A stretch of DNA of 64,000 bases from DATIRA01 sp963766505 (GCA_963766505.1 CAVYAL010000001.1:372001-436000); one strand, 5' to 3'. Shown: positions 41,568 through 51,149, numbered from the stretch's first letter. Numbers and translations: made by a program. Notes: a model not told the origin generated them from the letters alone.

Positions 41568-43334
41568 CTACAGCGCGGGTCCGGCCTGATCGCCCAGCAT
41601 CTCGCGGCGAAGCATCGGGATTGGTGGCCCGCCGTAGGACAGGAACGCGTCGTGGAACGCACCCCAGGCCTCGCGGCCGCCACGCTCGGCCGTCCAGTCC
41701 TCGCGCAGCTTGCGGATCATCAGCTTGCCTAGCGTGTAGTTCAGGTAGCCGGGATCGTAGGTGCCACGTGCCGCCTGCTGTCGCGCGTTGCCCGGATCCT
41801 GGAATGCCTGCTCGCGGAACAGCTGCTCGCATTCTTCGACGCTCATGCCCTGCGTGTGCAGGCCCAGCGCGCAGATGAAGCGCGCGTTGCGGTACAGGGC
41901 CTTGTTGATCTGGCCGATCCGGAACTCTGCCGACCCGCCCGGCAGGTCACCCGAGAGCCCCGCCTCCCACATCATCTCCTCGGCGTAATGCGCCCAGCCC
42001 TCCGCAAAGGCGTAGCCGACGAACAGCCGGCCGACGGCACTCTGCGCGCGGTTGGAGTGCAGGAACTGCAGGAAATGTCCGGGCCACACCTCGTGCGCCG
42101 AGGTGGACATCAGGTCGGCCACGCCCGGCGTGTACGCGAGCTGCTCCTCGACCGGCCAGCTCGGATCGGGCGGTGCGATGTAATAGGTCGAGGGCATGCC
42201 GACGTCGTACGGCCCCGCGGTCATGATGTAGGCGAAATTCGTTGCCTGGTAGGGTGGCGCCTCGTCCACGTAGACGGGGTCGTCGGCGGGAATGCTGACC
42301 AGTTCCTGCTCGACGACGAAAGCCTTCAGCACGTCGAGCTGCCGGCGCGCGGTCGCCACGGCGCCGCCTTCCGGGCGGTTGGCATTCATCTTCGCAATGC
42401 AGCCGGCTCGGTCCTCGCCAGGCGCGAACTCGCGACAGGCCTGATCCAGGGCCGCAAGGTTGCGCTCCAGGTCCGCGCGCCCGACGGCAGCGAGACGCTC
42501 TAGCGGTACCTCTACGCCCTCGGTGCGCTTGAGCATCTCGGCGAACAGCTCGGGGCCGAGCGCATAGCCGTCCGTCGCCGACTCGCGCAGCGACTCCATC
42601 CAGCCGGCAAGCTCCTCGAGCGCCGCTACTGCCCTCGCATTGGCCTCGCTGAAAGCCGCCTGCAGCGCGGCGTCCTCGACCTCTGCAAAGACCTTCGCGG
42701 CGTCGTCACGCAGGAAGGTAGCCATTCCGCCGAAAGACGAAACCCCCTCCTCCACCCAGTTGCTCGGCATCGGCGTACGAAGGTTGGCGCGGATCTGGCC
42801 AGCGGCGGCAGGCAACCCATCGAGCCACGCGGTGAAATCGCGCAGGCGCTCGTCGAGTGGCGCATAGGGCTTGGTCAGGTAGGGATCCGGAGAGAGGAAA
42901 TCCAGGCCCCAGTCGAAATAGAAGGTCGGGTTGCGATAGGGCCACTCGGCGCGCTCGAGCCAGAACAGGTTGCGGTCGACGACCGCGAGCAGGTATTCCC
43001 GCTCGAAACGCTCGGAGTCGCTGAGCGCCGACTCGTCAAAACCGCGCGCCCGCTCCGCCACCGCCTTCAGCCGGCGCACCTCGGCCTCGAGTCCTGCACG
43101 ACTCCAGTCCGGGAAGCGGCCCGCGTACTCGCGGCGGCCTGCAGAGAAGGCCATCACCGGATGCGCCTCGAGCCAGTCCGCGACGAACTCCTCGACGAAG
43201 GCCGGCCAGCTGGCTGACCGGGTCTCCGCGGCCGCCGGCGGTGAGGCCACCGTGGGTTCGGGCGCCGGCCGCTTGCCGCATGCGCCGAGCAGCAGCGAAG
43301 CCGCGAAGAACACGGCGAGGGTCACGATGCGCAT
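41568..43334 (-). CDS. DUF885 lipoprotein (putative metallopeptidase-like)
   Basis: A 588-aa protein with a lipoprotein leader: MRIVTLAVFFAASLLLGAC, lipobox LLGAC, Cys19. The DUF885 motif HEVWPGHFLQF (usual HExxPGHxxQ) near residue 410 resembles a zinc-metallopeptidase active site with His-Glu. Homologues are secreted or lipid-anchored proteins of unknown substrate. ATG at 43334 starts the lipoprotein leader; an upstream frame is rejected. Same-strand neighbour upstream is a trypsin-like protease 59 bp away. Confidence 0.85.
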   Translation of the reverse strand: MRIVTLAVFFAASLLLGACGKRPAPEPTVASPPAAAETRSASWPAFVEEFVADWLEAHPVMAFSAGRREYAGRFPDWSRAGLEAEVRRLKAVAERARGFDESALSDSERFEREYLLAVVDRNLFWLERAEWPYRNPTFYFDWGLDFLSPDPYLTKPYAPLDERLRDFTAWLDGLPAAAGQIRANLRTPMPSNWVEEGVSSFGGMATFLRDDAAKVFAEVEDAALQAAFSEANARAVAALEELAGWMESLRESATDGYALGPELFAEMLKRTEGVEVPLERLAAVGRADLERNLAALDQACREFAPGEDRAGCIAKMNANRPEGGAVATARRQLDVLKAFVVEQELVSIPADDPVYVDEAPPYQATNFAYIMTAGPYDVGMPSTYYIAPPDPSWPVEEQLAYTPGVADLMSTSAHEVWPGHFLQFLHSNRAQSAVGRLFVGYAFAEGWAHYAEEMMWEAGLSGDLPGGSAEFRIGQINKALYRNARFICALGLHTQGMSVEECEQLFREQAFQDPGNARQQAARGTYDPGYLNYTLGKLMIRKLREDWTAERGGREAWGAFHDAFLSYGGPPIPMLRREMLGDQAGPAL

Positions 43335-43393
43335 GACAGGCTCCAGCAAGGACGGAGCCGGGACCCTACCAGATTCCCGGATCGGCGGGACCC

Positions 43394-44491
43394 CTACAGT
43401 TCCTCGCACAGGCCGAAGTAGTTCTCCGCGGAGCACTGCCGACAAGCCATCGCGACGTCATCCTGGTGCGCGATGACGCACTGGATGAAGTCCTGCGCGA
43501 GCTGCTGGTCGATGCGGTAATAGGGGTCCTTCGAACCCTGGCACCAGTTGGTCGCGCCGGAGAGCACCGCGGAGATGACGGGCTCCACCGCGCCTTCCCG
43601 CTCGAGGAAGAGCGGCGAACCGGAGTCCCCAAAGCAGACCGTGTTGTCACCCTTCTTCACGCTCTGCCGCGGCCAGAACGTGTTGGTCTTGACCACCTCG
43701 ATCGGACCGAGACGTGCAATGCGGCGCACGCCGCTGCCGCCGCCGAGGTCGCTCATCGGCCCGAGACCGGGGCTGGGTCGAGAGCCGAAGGTCTTGCCCC
43801 AGTTGAGCCCGTAGCCGACGCTGACCGCAGGCGTGCCGACCAGGTCGATCGAGTCCAGTTCGCCGACATCCCTGATCCGCATCGGCGCCGGCAGCGGTGG
43901 ATGTTGTGACCACGGCTCCGCGAGGATCAGCGTCCCGACGTCGGCAGCATTCTGCAGGTTGTGCTCGGCGCGCTCGGCCCGCCCGTCCCGGCGCAGCGTC
44001 GGGCGCAGATAGGCTGGGTGCGTGAACCCGTGCGCGATCGACACGCCATCCTGCCGCCCCGCCACCGCGACGGGACGGAATACCGGCGAAGGGTCGCTTC
44101 TTGCTGCGTCGTCACAGGCATATTCATCGACGAGATACTCGGAATAACGGGCCCCCGAATCACGCAGGAAACAACGAAAGTCGTTCGTCGTCGCGATCGT
44201 CTCGAAGCTCACCCACACTTCGCTCGAATATCCCGCAACGCCGATGTCCTCGGTGTAATTGAATGCCGTGCAGTGCGCGGCCGTGAGCAGGACGCGCTCC
44301 GAGACGAGCGTCGCGGTGCAGGACTCCTCGGCATAGGCGACCACCGGGTCATCACCCGCGGGCAGGTAGACGAAGAACTCGTAGTAGCCCGCAACTGCAG
44401 GGTACTCGCGCTGCATATCGGGCAGCCCGTCACTCGCATGCCCAGAGAGGGAAAGCGACAGGAGAATCACCAGCACGAGGCTGGCCTTCAT
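43394..44491 (-). CDS. Exported trypsin-like serine protease (S1)
   Basis: A 365-aa protein with a signal peptide (MKASLVLVILLSLSLSGHAS). The chymotrypsin triad is visible: LLTAAHC (His), NAADVGTLIL (Asp) and FGDSGSPLF (Ser). Paired Cys suggest disulfides (SCTATLV/AHC and the C-terminal CRQCSAENYFGLC). It should cut proteins outside the cytoplasm; an ecotin homologue, an S1 inhibitor, is encoded at 51.8-52.3 kb. The ATG at 44491 is used; the longer frame upstream is the decayed amidohydrolase reading in another frame. Confidence 0.85.
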   Translation of the reverse strand: MKASLVLVILLSLSLSGHASDGLPDMQREYPAVAGYYEFFVYLPAGDDPVVAYAEESCTATLVSERVLLTAAHCTAFNYTEDIGVAGYSSEVWVSFETIATTNDFRCFLRDSGARYSEYLVDEYACDDAARSDPSPVFRPVAVAGRQDGVSIAHGFTHPAYLRPTLRRDGRAERAEHNLQNAADVGTLILAEPWSQHPPLPAPMRIRDVGELDSIDLVGTPAVSVGYGLNWGKTFGSRPSPGLGPMSDLGGGSGVRRIARLGPIEVVKTNTFWPRQSVKKGDNTVCFGDSGSPLFLEREGAVEPVISAVLSGATNWCQGSKDPYYRIDQQLAQDFIQCVIAHQDDVAMACRQCSAENYFGLCEEL

Positions 44492-44625
44492 TCTGGACGA
44501 CGCGGATGTCACGGCCACTCCTCGAGGTTCTGCTTGGTACCGGCGACCGGCGGGCCGGAGCATGTACCTCCAGCCGGGGCCCCGGGGGCCGATTGGACAT
44601 AACTGCCAGAGCCTGGGTCTCGAGC

Positions 44626-45386
44626 TCAAGGCCGGCGGTAGATCGCGCCGCCCTTCATTACGAAGCTGACCGTCCGCGTGAGCGAGATGTCGGTGAGCGG
44701 GTTGCCGGGCACTGCGACCACGTCGGCGCGGAATCCCGGCTGCAGCTGCCCGAGATCCGATGCCACCAGGACTTCCGCGGCGTGATAGGTCGCTGCCTGA
44801 AGCGCCTCGGCCGCCGGCATTCCCGCCTCGACCATGTAGCCGAACTCGAGCGCGTTGTCGCCATGCGGGCCGACGCCCATGTCGGTGCCGAACGCGATCT
44901 TGACGCCAGCCTTGTAGGCAGCAGCGAACGTCTCGGAGATCCTGGCACCGATCCGCAGCGCCTTGGGGCGGACGATCTCCGGAAAATACCCCGGCTCCCG
45001 GGCCTTCTCGGCGACGAACTTGCCGGCCGTGATCGTCGGCACGTACCAGGTGCCATGCTCTTTCATCAGCGCAAAGATCTCCTCGTCCATGTAGGTACCG
45101 TGCTCGATCGAGGTCACGCCAGCCTCCACGGCCCGCTTCATGCCTTCCTTGCCATGGGCGTGTGCCGCAACGGTGTAGCCGTAGTCGCGCGCGGTCTCCA
45201 CGACGGCCTTGACCTCGTCCGGCGTGAACTGCGGCGCATCGCCACTCTTCGCATAGCTCAGAACACCGCCGGTCGCGGTGATCTTGATCACGTCGGAGCC
45301 GTCCTTGTATCGCTGGCGCACGGCCTGGCGACGGCCGCGGGCAGCGCGGCAGCCGCCAGGCCGAGGGCGACGAAAAACTGGTGCAT
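44626..45386 (-). pseudogene. Amidohydrolase pseudogene with an internal deletion
   Basis: The ATG at 45386 opens a good signal peptide (MHQFFVALGLAAAALPAAVA), but the frame then changes: the C-terminal half of an imidazolonepropionase/Xaa-Pro dipeptidase-like amidohydrolase continues in another frame from about 45321 (RYKDGSDVIKITATGG, VAAHAHGKEG, IEHGTYMD, AFGTDMGVGPHGDN). Roughly the first 150-190 codons after the leader, including the HxH metal motif, are gone. A 231-aa frame from a GTG at 45321 remains but would lack the leader and first metal ligands. I read it as a deletion-inactivated gene. Confidence 0.8.
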
Positions 45387-45450
45387 TTCGGGGACTCCGG
45401 CTGCGCGAGGGCCCGTGAGTTCACGGCATCATACGTGCCGGGGACGAAGC

Positions 45451-46656
45451 TCAACCAAGCGCGCGGTAGATGCCCGACAGGCCCAGCACAGTGGCGAACA
45501 ACACGACGATCGCCCCGGCCAGATTGGAACGCCAGCGGTTGACTGCGGATCCCACCACCTCGGGCCGGTTCATGACCCAGAGCAGGAACCCGGCGATGAC
45601 GGGCAACAGCAACCCGTTCGCCGCCTGGGCGAGCAATATCGCCTGCAGCGGCCGGCTGCCACTGATGGCGAAGAAAGCCCCGACCGCGATGATGACCATC
45701 CAGACCATACGAAAACGCAGGCTCTTCATGTCCGTCTGCCAGCCCAGCAACCCGCTCGTGGCCCAGGCGGCAGCCAGCGGCGCAGTGATCGCCGAGGTGA
45801 GCCCGGCCGCGAACAGTCCCAGCGCGAAGAGCCAGCGCGCCGCAGTGCCGAGCAGCGGCTCCAGTTGACGCGCCATGTCCCCGACTCCCTCGACGTCCAG
45901 CGAGGCGAGATGCAGCGGCACGGCCGTGAGCAGGATCGCAAGCGTCACAAGACCGCCGAGCGTCACGGCAGCCAGGCTGTCCCGCCGAGCCTCGCCCAGC
46001 GCCTCGGAAGAGTCGCGATCACGCCATTTCTCGCGCACCGCCGCGGCGTGCAGGAACAGGTTGTAGGGCACCACGGTCGTCCCGACCAGCGCGAGCACCA
46101 GCAGCCCCGATCCTTCCGGGACGCGTGGATGAAGTATCGCGGCCGCGAGCTCAGCCGGATCCGGCCTGATCAGCAGCGCCGTCGCGACGAATACGAAGCT
46201 CATCAGTCCCACCAGCGCGATCAGCGCCACTTCGACGACCCGGTAGATGCCGCTGCCGAGCAGCAGCACCGCGGCGGCGGCGCATGCGAGCGCCCAGCCG
46301 GCGCGCGAACCGCCAGCCAGCGATTCCAACCCCAGCGCCGCGCCGGTCAGGTTGCCCGCCTGGTACGCTGCATTCCCGAACGTAATCGCGACGAGTGCGA
46401 GGCCGATCGCGGCCGCGCGCAGCCAGGCCGCCGGAAAGCTCGCACGAAGCGCCTCGCCTAGACCCATCCGGCCCACCGACCCGAGCCGCGCCGCCATCTC
46501 CTGCAGCACCAGTGTGGCGAGGACCGCCGCGACGATGGCCCAGGCGAGCGTGTAGCCCTGCCGTGCGCCCGCGAGACTCGCCGTCGTGACGGTGCCCGGC
46601 CCGATGAATGCAGCCGCCACCAGGAAGCCCGGCCCGAAGCGTCGGCGCCACTTCAT
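45451..46656 (-). CDS. NRAMP-like transporter with altered metal-site motifs
   Basis: A 401-aa NRAMP-fold protein with about eleven helices. In MntH/NRAMP, TM1 carries DPGN and TM6 carries MPH; here TM1 reads FIGPGTVTTAS (Asp to Gly, Asn to Thr) and TM6 reads VVPYNLFLHAAAV (Met to Val, His to Tyr). The usual Mn/Fe ligands are therefore missing and a different substrate is likely. It is the last gene of a coupled run (YpsA-like, GST, ATP-grasp), its ATG overlapping the ATP-grasp stop. Confidence 0.82.
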   Translation of the reverse strand: MKWRRRFGPGFLVAAAFIGPGTVTTASLAGARQGYTLAWAIVAAVLATLVLQEMAARLGSVGRMGLGEALRASFPAAWLRAAAIGLALVAITFGNAAYQAGNLTGAALGLESLAGGSRAGWALACAAAAVLLLGSGIYRVVEVALIALVGLMSFVFVATALLIRPDPAELAAAILHPRVPEGSGLLVLALVGTTVVPYNLFLHAAAVREKWRDRDSSEALGEARRDSLAAVTLGGLVTLAILLTAVPLHLASLDVEGVGDMARQLEPLLGTAARWLFALGLFAAGLTSAITAPLAAAWATSGLLGWQTDMKSLRFRMVWMVIIAVGAFFAISGSRPLQAILLAQAANGLLLPVIAGFLLWVMNRPEVVGSAVNRWRSNLAGAIVVLFATVLGLSGIYRALG

Positions 46657-47605
46657 CGGGTCGCTCCAGCCCCTGTTGCCTGCAAGGCGAGCAGCGCGTC
46701 GGCGAATCGGCGCGCGGAATCCGGTGCATGCGTGAAGAACAGCGACGGCTCCGCCAGTTCCAGCTCGAGCACCCGCGGAGCACCCCGGGCATCCCGGACC
46801 AGGTCGATGCGTGCGTAAACCGGCGCCTCGAAAGGCAAGGCCCCGTAGGCCGCGGTGGCGACGGCGTGCTCGGCAGGCTCAGGCTCGCGCGGCGTGATTT
46901 CCTCAGGCGCGAACAGGCCTTCCACCAGCCCGGCATCGAGCGCGAGCAGCGGACCCTTGCGGATCGCGTGACTGAAGCGGCCCCCGAGGTAGATGACCGC
47001 GGTCTCCCCGTGTGCGTCCACGGCTTCGAGGTAGGGTTGCAGCATCGCGCTGCGGCGCGCGGCCAGCAGTGACCCCAGGTGCGCAAGCGCACGTGCCGCT
47101 CGGCGCGCCGGTAACGCGCAGTGTCCTTCGAGCCCGCGCCCACCGCGGGCTTCACGACGAACTCTGCGAACGGGCCGGAGACTCCCACGCTCATCGAGGC
47201 ATCGCCGCCTTCGAGAAAGGCATCGAGCGCCCCGGCGGCCTCGGTGCCGGGCTCGACGAAAGTCGTCGGCACCACCGGGACGCCGCGGCCGGCGAGCTCC
47301 AGCAGGTAGTGCTTGTCCGTGTTCCAGCGAATCACCTCCGGCGGGTTCACCAGTCGCGTCTGCAACGCACAACGATCCGTCCAGGCGAGGAACTCGCCGA
47401 TCCGATCGACGTAGTCCCAGGTGGAACGCAGCACAGCGAGATCGAAGTGCCGCCAGTCGACGTCCCCGTCGTCCCAGCAGGGCGTCGAGACCCTGGCCCC
47501 GGAATCCGCAAGTGCCGCAACCAGCGGCGGGAGGTCCTGATCAAGTGCCAGCGCCTCGCGCGCCGTGACGAGCGCGACGCGCGTCGCGCGCCCGTCCTGG
47601 TTCAC
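46653..47605 (-). pseudogene. ATP-grasp ligase-like gene with a frameshift
   Basis: From a GTG at 47605, frame 1 encodes the N-terminal half of a RimK/glutathione-synthetase-type ATP-grasp protein (VALVTAREALALDQDLPPLV, FVVKPAVGAGSKDTARYRRAE). The matching C-terminal half (SAMLQPYLEAVDAHGETAVIYLGG, YARIDLVRDA, LELELAEPSLFF) lies one base away in another frame up to 46653. The break maps to about 47085-47105, in the R/A-rich stretch. One missing base would explain it: either a real inactivating mutation or a sequencing error. Coupled at both ends to GST and NRAMP-like genes. Confidence 0.8.
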
Positions 47606-48237
47606 GTGGACGCCTGCGCGGCGGCGAGTTCCGCTTCCCGGGCACGGACCCTCTGAAATGCCGGCCGCGCGCCGACGCGCTCCAGGTATTCACGGATCGG
47701 CGACTCGAGCGGCACGAGGCCGAATGAAGTAGTCCAGGCGAGCGCGGTGCCCCAGAGCACATCGGCCGCGGTGAAGTGCTCACCCAGCAGCCAGGGTCCC
47801 GTCGACAGCTGCTCCTTCAGCACGCTGATCACGGTATCCCAGTCCCCGTACGGCGACATCGACGGTGGCGCAGCCGTGCGCTGCTGCGCACGATCGACGA
47901 CCGCGGGTTCGAAACAGGATCCATAGAAGGCCATCCAGCGCAGATACGGACCCCGCAGCGGATCGCCGATGCCGGGCGCGAGCCCGGACTCCGGGTACAG
48001 GTCCGCGAGGTACAGATAGACTGCGACCTGCTCGGTCACCAGCGCGCCGTCGTGCACGATCGCAGGGACTTTTCCCATCGGGTTTACTGCGAGGTACCCG
48101 GCTTCGCGTTGCTCGCCCGCCTTCATGTCGAGCAGTCGCAGCTGGTACTCGGCGCCGAGTTCCTCCAGCAGCGTGAATACGCCCGTCGAGCGCGTGTTCG
48201 GCGCATGGTAGAAATCCACTTTGCGGTTCCTGGTCAT
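47602..48237 (-). CDS. Glutathione S-transferase family protein
   Basis: A 211-aa GST: thioredoxin-like N-terminal domain (DFYHAPNTRSTGVF; YLAVNPMGKVPAIV with the cis-Pro; VTEQVAVYLYLADL) and an all-helical C-terminal domain with the HFTAADVLWGTAL N-capping motif. Probably detoxification or reduction with glutathione. ATG at 48237 is preceded by GGGAG and overlaps the upstream gene's stop (ATGA); the downstream ATP-grasp gene overlaps its stop by 4 bp. Confidence 0.9.
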   Translation of the reverse strand: MTRNRKVDFYHAPNTRSTGVFTLLEELGAEYQLRLLDMKAGEQREAGYLAVNPMGKVPAIVHDGALVTEQVAVYLYLADLYPESGLAPGIGDPLRGPYLRWMAFYGSCFEPAVVDRAQQRTAAPPSMSPYGDWDTVISVLKEQLSTGPWLLGEHFTAADVLWGTALAWTTSFGLVPLESPIREYLERVGARPAFQRVRAREAELAAAQAST

Positions 48238-48746
48238 AGATGCTCCCGGCTGCAAAGCTCCAGCACTGCGCTGACGAGTTCCAGGGCATAAGCATAAGCG
48301 CCCGGCTCGCCGCTTGCGCGCGGACCGGCAACATTGAGACGACGGATCGACTCGCGCCCGAGAAGATCGGCGACCTGTCCGGCGGCTGTGACCGGATCGG
48401 TCCGGGCTGCATCGACGACGAGCAGCGGCCGCCCGGACTCGCGGCAGAACTCTATGGTCTTCGCAGTACCGCCGCTGGCCGGCCCGAAGGTAACGACCAG
48501 CGTCCCGTCGCTGTCGAGGACGTTTTGGCGCGTGCGCTCGAGGTAGCCCCCGCCGGGCAGCTCGCGCAGCGGATAGCGATCATCGATGACTCCGTCCTCG
48601 GCAAACCGCCCCTCCGGGCACCAGCCGTCGCAGGGCGCTCCCAGTGCCATCGCCGCATCCAGCGCACCGCGATCGACTCCGGTCTGGCCCCCACTGACGA
48701 TCGTGACGGGGCGGCGCCCGGCCCAGGACTGGCTGCGGGTTGTCAT
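48234..48746 (-). CDS. YpsA/putative molybdenum carrier family protein
   Basis: A 170-aa Rossmann-like protein. The TIVSGGQTGVDRGALDAA motif and the later FGPASGGTAKT are characteristic of the predicted molybdenum carrier (pMoCo/YpsA-SLOG-type) group that binds nucleotide-like ligands. ATG at 48746 is preferred over the TTG-initiated upstream frame. First gene of the four-gene overlapping run. Biological role unknown. Confidence 0.8.
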   Translation of the reverse strand: MTTRSQSWAGRRPVTIVSGGQTGVDRGALDAAMALGAPCDGWCPEGRFAEDGVIDDRYPLRELPGGGYLERTRQNVLDSDGTLVVTFGPASGGTAKTIEFCRESGRPLLVVDAARTDPVTAAGQVADLLGRESIRRLNVAGPRASGEPGAYAYALELVSAVLELCSREHL

Positions 48747-48840
48747 GATGCCGGCAAGAATAGCGTCGAGACTGGTCACCCTGCGCGTCCTGTCCGACAA
48801 TGCCGGTCAGTGCGCCGATTGCACAACGCCGGAGAAGCCG

Positions 48841-49269
48841 ATGTCGTCCGCCCTCGCCCCCTTCCACCTCGCGATACCCGTGCAGGACCTCGGGTCAGCG
48901 CGCGCCTTCTATGGCGAGGTGTTCGGTTGTCCGGAGGGGCGCAGCAGCGAGCACTGGGTTGACTTCGATTTCTTTGGCCACCAGCTCGTCGTACACCTGG
49001 ACAGCGGTGCCGCGCCGGCCGTGCGCACCCGCAATGTCGTGGACGGCCATGACGTGCCGGTGCCGCATTTCGGAGTCGTGCTGGACTGGGACGACTGGCA
49101 GGCGCTTGCCGAGCGGCTCCGAAGCCGGGGTACCGAGTTCGTCATCGAGCCCTACGTCCGCTTCGCCGGCCAGGTGGGTGAGCAGGCCACGTTCTTCCTC
49201 TACGACCCGTCGGGTAACGCGCTCGAGTTCAAGGCGTTCCGCGACCCTTCGCGACTCTTCGCGCGCTGA
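48841..49269 (+). CDS. VOC-family (glyoxalase-like) protein
   Basis: A 142-aa protein with paired beta-alpha-beta-beta-beta modules: FHLAIPVQDLGSARAFYGEVF at the N-terminus and FFLYDPSGNALEFKAF at the C-terminus, with His and Glu at metal-ligand positions. Family members include dioxygenases, lyases and antibiotic-resistance proteins; no specific activity is evident. DUF2058 gene follows 8 bp later. Confidence 0.87.
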   Translation: MSSALAPFHLAIPVQDLGSARAFYGEVFGCPEGRSSEHWVDFDFFGHQLVVHLDSGAAPAVRTRNVVDGHDVPVPHFGVVLDWDDWQALAERLRSRGTEFVIEPYVRFAGQVGEQATFFLYDPSGNALEFKAFRDPSRLFAR

Positions 49270-49277
49270 GATCGGGC

Positions 49278-49823
49278 ATGAGCGACTCCCTGCGCGACCA
49301 ACTGCTCAAGGCCGGCCTCGTCAGCGAGAAGCAGGCCCGGCAGGCCGAACGCGAGACCAGCCAGCAGCAATACAGGCAGGGCAAGCGCCCGAAGAAGGAT
49401 CGGGCCGCTTCCACCAGCCCCGCGCCCGGTCCCGGCATCGCGGCCAAGGCCGAACGCGACCGGGAGCTCAATCGCCGACGGCAGGAGCGGGCCGAAGCGA
49501 GGGCACGCCAGGCCGAGCTCAGGCAGTTGCTGGAGCAGCTGCGAGTCCCCAAGCCGGAGAGTGACGACTATTTCAACTTCGTGGACGGCGGCAAGGTGCG
49601 TCGCATGCCGGTCGACCCGGCGCTACGCGAACGCATCGTGCGCGGCGAGGTACTGATCGTCCGCTGCGCCGGACGCTACGAGCTGCTGCCCGCGAACTCG
49701 GCCGAGCGGATCCGCGAACGGCATGCAGATGCGCTGGTCAGGCTCGAGCAGCAGGCCGGCGGACAGTCCGAACACGACGACTGGTACAAGCGCTTCGAGG
49801 TGCCTGACGACCTGGTCTGGTGA
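49278..49823 (+). CDS. DUF2058 (YaiL-like) protein
   Basis: A 181-aa protein typical of gammaproteobacterial DUF2058: N-terminal SLRDQLLKAGLVSEKQA, a long Arg/Gln/Glu-rich charged helix, and the C-terminal domain with DDYFNFVDGGKVRRMPVDP and CAGRYELLPANSAERI. Nucleoprotein/polysome-associated in E. coli (YaiL); function not well defined. Confidence 0.88.
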   Translation: MSDSLRDQLLKAGLVSEKQARQAERETSQQQYRQGKRPKKDRAASTSPAPGPGIAAKAERDRELNRRRQERAEARARQAELRQLLEQLRVPKPESDDYFNFVDGGKVRRMPVDPALRERIVRGEVLIVRCAGRYELLPANSAERIRERHADALVRLEQQAGGQSEHDDWYKRFEVPDDLVW

Positions 49824-49856
49824 CTGGCGGTCAAGGATCGATCCGACGCCGAGGCC

Positions 49857-50519
49857 TCATAGATCCAGCCGTCCGCTGAGCCATCGAGCCACGTGCTGGA
49901 TTTCCTCGAGGCAGACCTCGTGGCCGATCGGGTAAGTCCGGTACTCGACAGGGTGCTTCATCGCAAGAAGTGTCTGGTAGCTGCTGTGGCCCAGCGACTC
50001 GGGTACGACCGGGTCGTGCGTGCCGTGGCATACCAGGACAGCGAGGCTGGCATTGGCCTCGTGCGGCGTGAAGGAGCCCGCTGTCGCGAAGTAGGAAGAC
50101 AGCGCCAGCAGCCCGGCCAGCGGCCGCGGATAACGAAGCGCGGTTTCGTAGGCGACCGCGCCGCCCTGCGAGAACCCGGCCATCACGATGCGCGTGCTCT
50201 CGATGCCACGCTCGATCTCCCTGTCGACGAGTGCCGCCACTGCGCGGGCCGAGGCGCTGAGCTGCGCCTCGTCCACGTGACGCTCGACGCTGAGCTCGAG
50301 GATGTCGTACCAGGCGCGCATCGGCATGCCACCGTTGATCGTGACCGGGATCACTGGCGCATGCGGGAAAACGAACCGGACTGCAGCATCGCCAGGCAGT
50401 CGCAGCTCCGGCACGATCGGCTCGAAGTCGTGGCCGTCAGCGCCGAGGCCATGCAGCCAGATTACGGAGGCATCCGCCGGTTCGCGGGTTTCGAGCTCGA
50501 CACAGGGCAGATACGACAC
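49857..50519 (-). CDS. Carboxylesterase/phospholipase (alpha/beta hydrolase, YpfH/Est type)
   Basis: A 220-aa alpha/beta hydrolase close to bacterial carboxylesterase/lysophospholipase-like enzymes. Oxyanion motif VIWLHGLGADGHDF, nucleophile GFSQGGAVA (Ser), Asp in HGTHDPVVP and His in PIGHEV. No leader, so cytosolic. GTG at 50519 (VSYLPCVELET) fits the family length of about 220; the longer frame has no homologous look. Convergent with DUF2058 gene, 33 bp apart. Confidence 0.88.
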   Translation of the reverse strand: MSYLPCVELETREPADASVIWLHGLGADGHDFEPIVPELRLPGDAAVRFVFPHAPVIPVTINGGMPMRAWYDILELSVERHVDEAQLSASARAVAALVDREIERGIESTRIVMAGFSQGGAVAYETALRYPRPLAGLLALSSYFATAGSFTPHEANASLAVLVCHGTHDPVVPESLGHSSYQTLLAMKHPVEYRTYPIGHEVCLEEIQHVARWLSGRLDL

Positions 50520-50744
50520 GAAGCGACCCCACTTGCACGCAGTTCTGGCGCATCCTTGATAACCCAGAACCGGCCGCGCGGCTACTGCTGCGAGCACTCA
50601 TGGCCCGCGGAATGCTGCCGGTGCACGGCCCGCGAAGCCCGGTCCGTGACTTTCCACGGTTGGCGCCGCCATGTGCTCTGTGCGTAAATTACCCCGTCCG
50701 GGACGGTCCAGTCCCGACGAACACAGCAAGCGCAAGGAGTAGAC

Positions 50745-51149
50745 ATGGGTTTCTTCAGCTCGATCATGGAAAAGCTCGGCCTCAAGAAGGCTGAGGCCGC
50801 GACCGTCCCGCCACCGGCACAGGTACAGAAGCCGGTGCCAACCACGCCGGCCGCGCCGCCTCCACCGCCCCCACCGAAGCCGATCACGGTCGTGGACGTC
50901 GTGGCCCAACTCGAGGACCTCGCGGCGAAGAACCCGCAGAAGCTCAACTGGAAGACCTCGATCGTGGACCTGCTGAAGCTGCTAGACATCGACAGCAGCT
51001 ACGGCGCCCGCAAGGAACTCGCGATCGAGCTCGGCTGCCCGGCCGACCTGATGACCGAGTCCGCGAAGATGAACGTCTGGCTCCACAAGACGGTGCTGCG
51101 GAAGATCGCCGAGAACGGCGGCAATATCCCGAAGGACCTTCTCGACTGA
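50745..51149 (+). CDS. DUF3597-domain protein
   Basis: A 134-aa protein: N-terminal MGFFSSIMEKLGL, a Pro/Ala linker with seven consecutive Pro residues (41-47), and a C-terminal DUF3597 domain (VDVVAQLEDLAAKNPQKLNW, DSSYGARKELAIELG, NVWLHKTVLRKIAENGG). This domain also occurs beside LysM proteins. RBS AAGGAG precedes the ATG. A perfect hairpin follows. Confidence 0.87.
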   Translation: MGFFSSIMEKLGLKKAEAATVPPPAQVQKPVPTTPAAPPPPPPPKPITVVDVVAQLEDLAAKNPQKLNWKTSIVDLLKLLDIDSSYGARKELAIELGCPADLMTESAKMNVWLHKTVLRKIAENGGNIPKDLLD

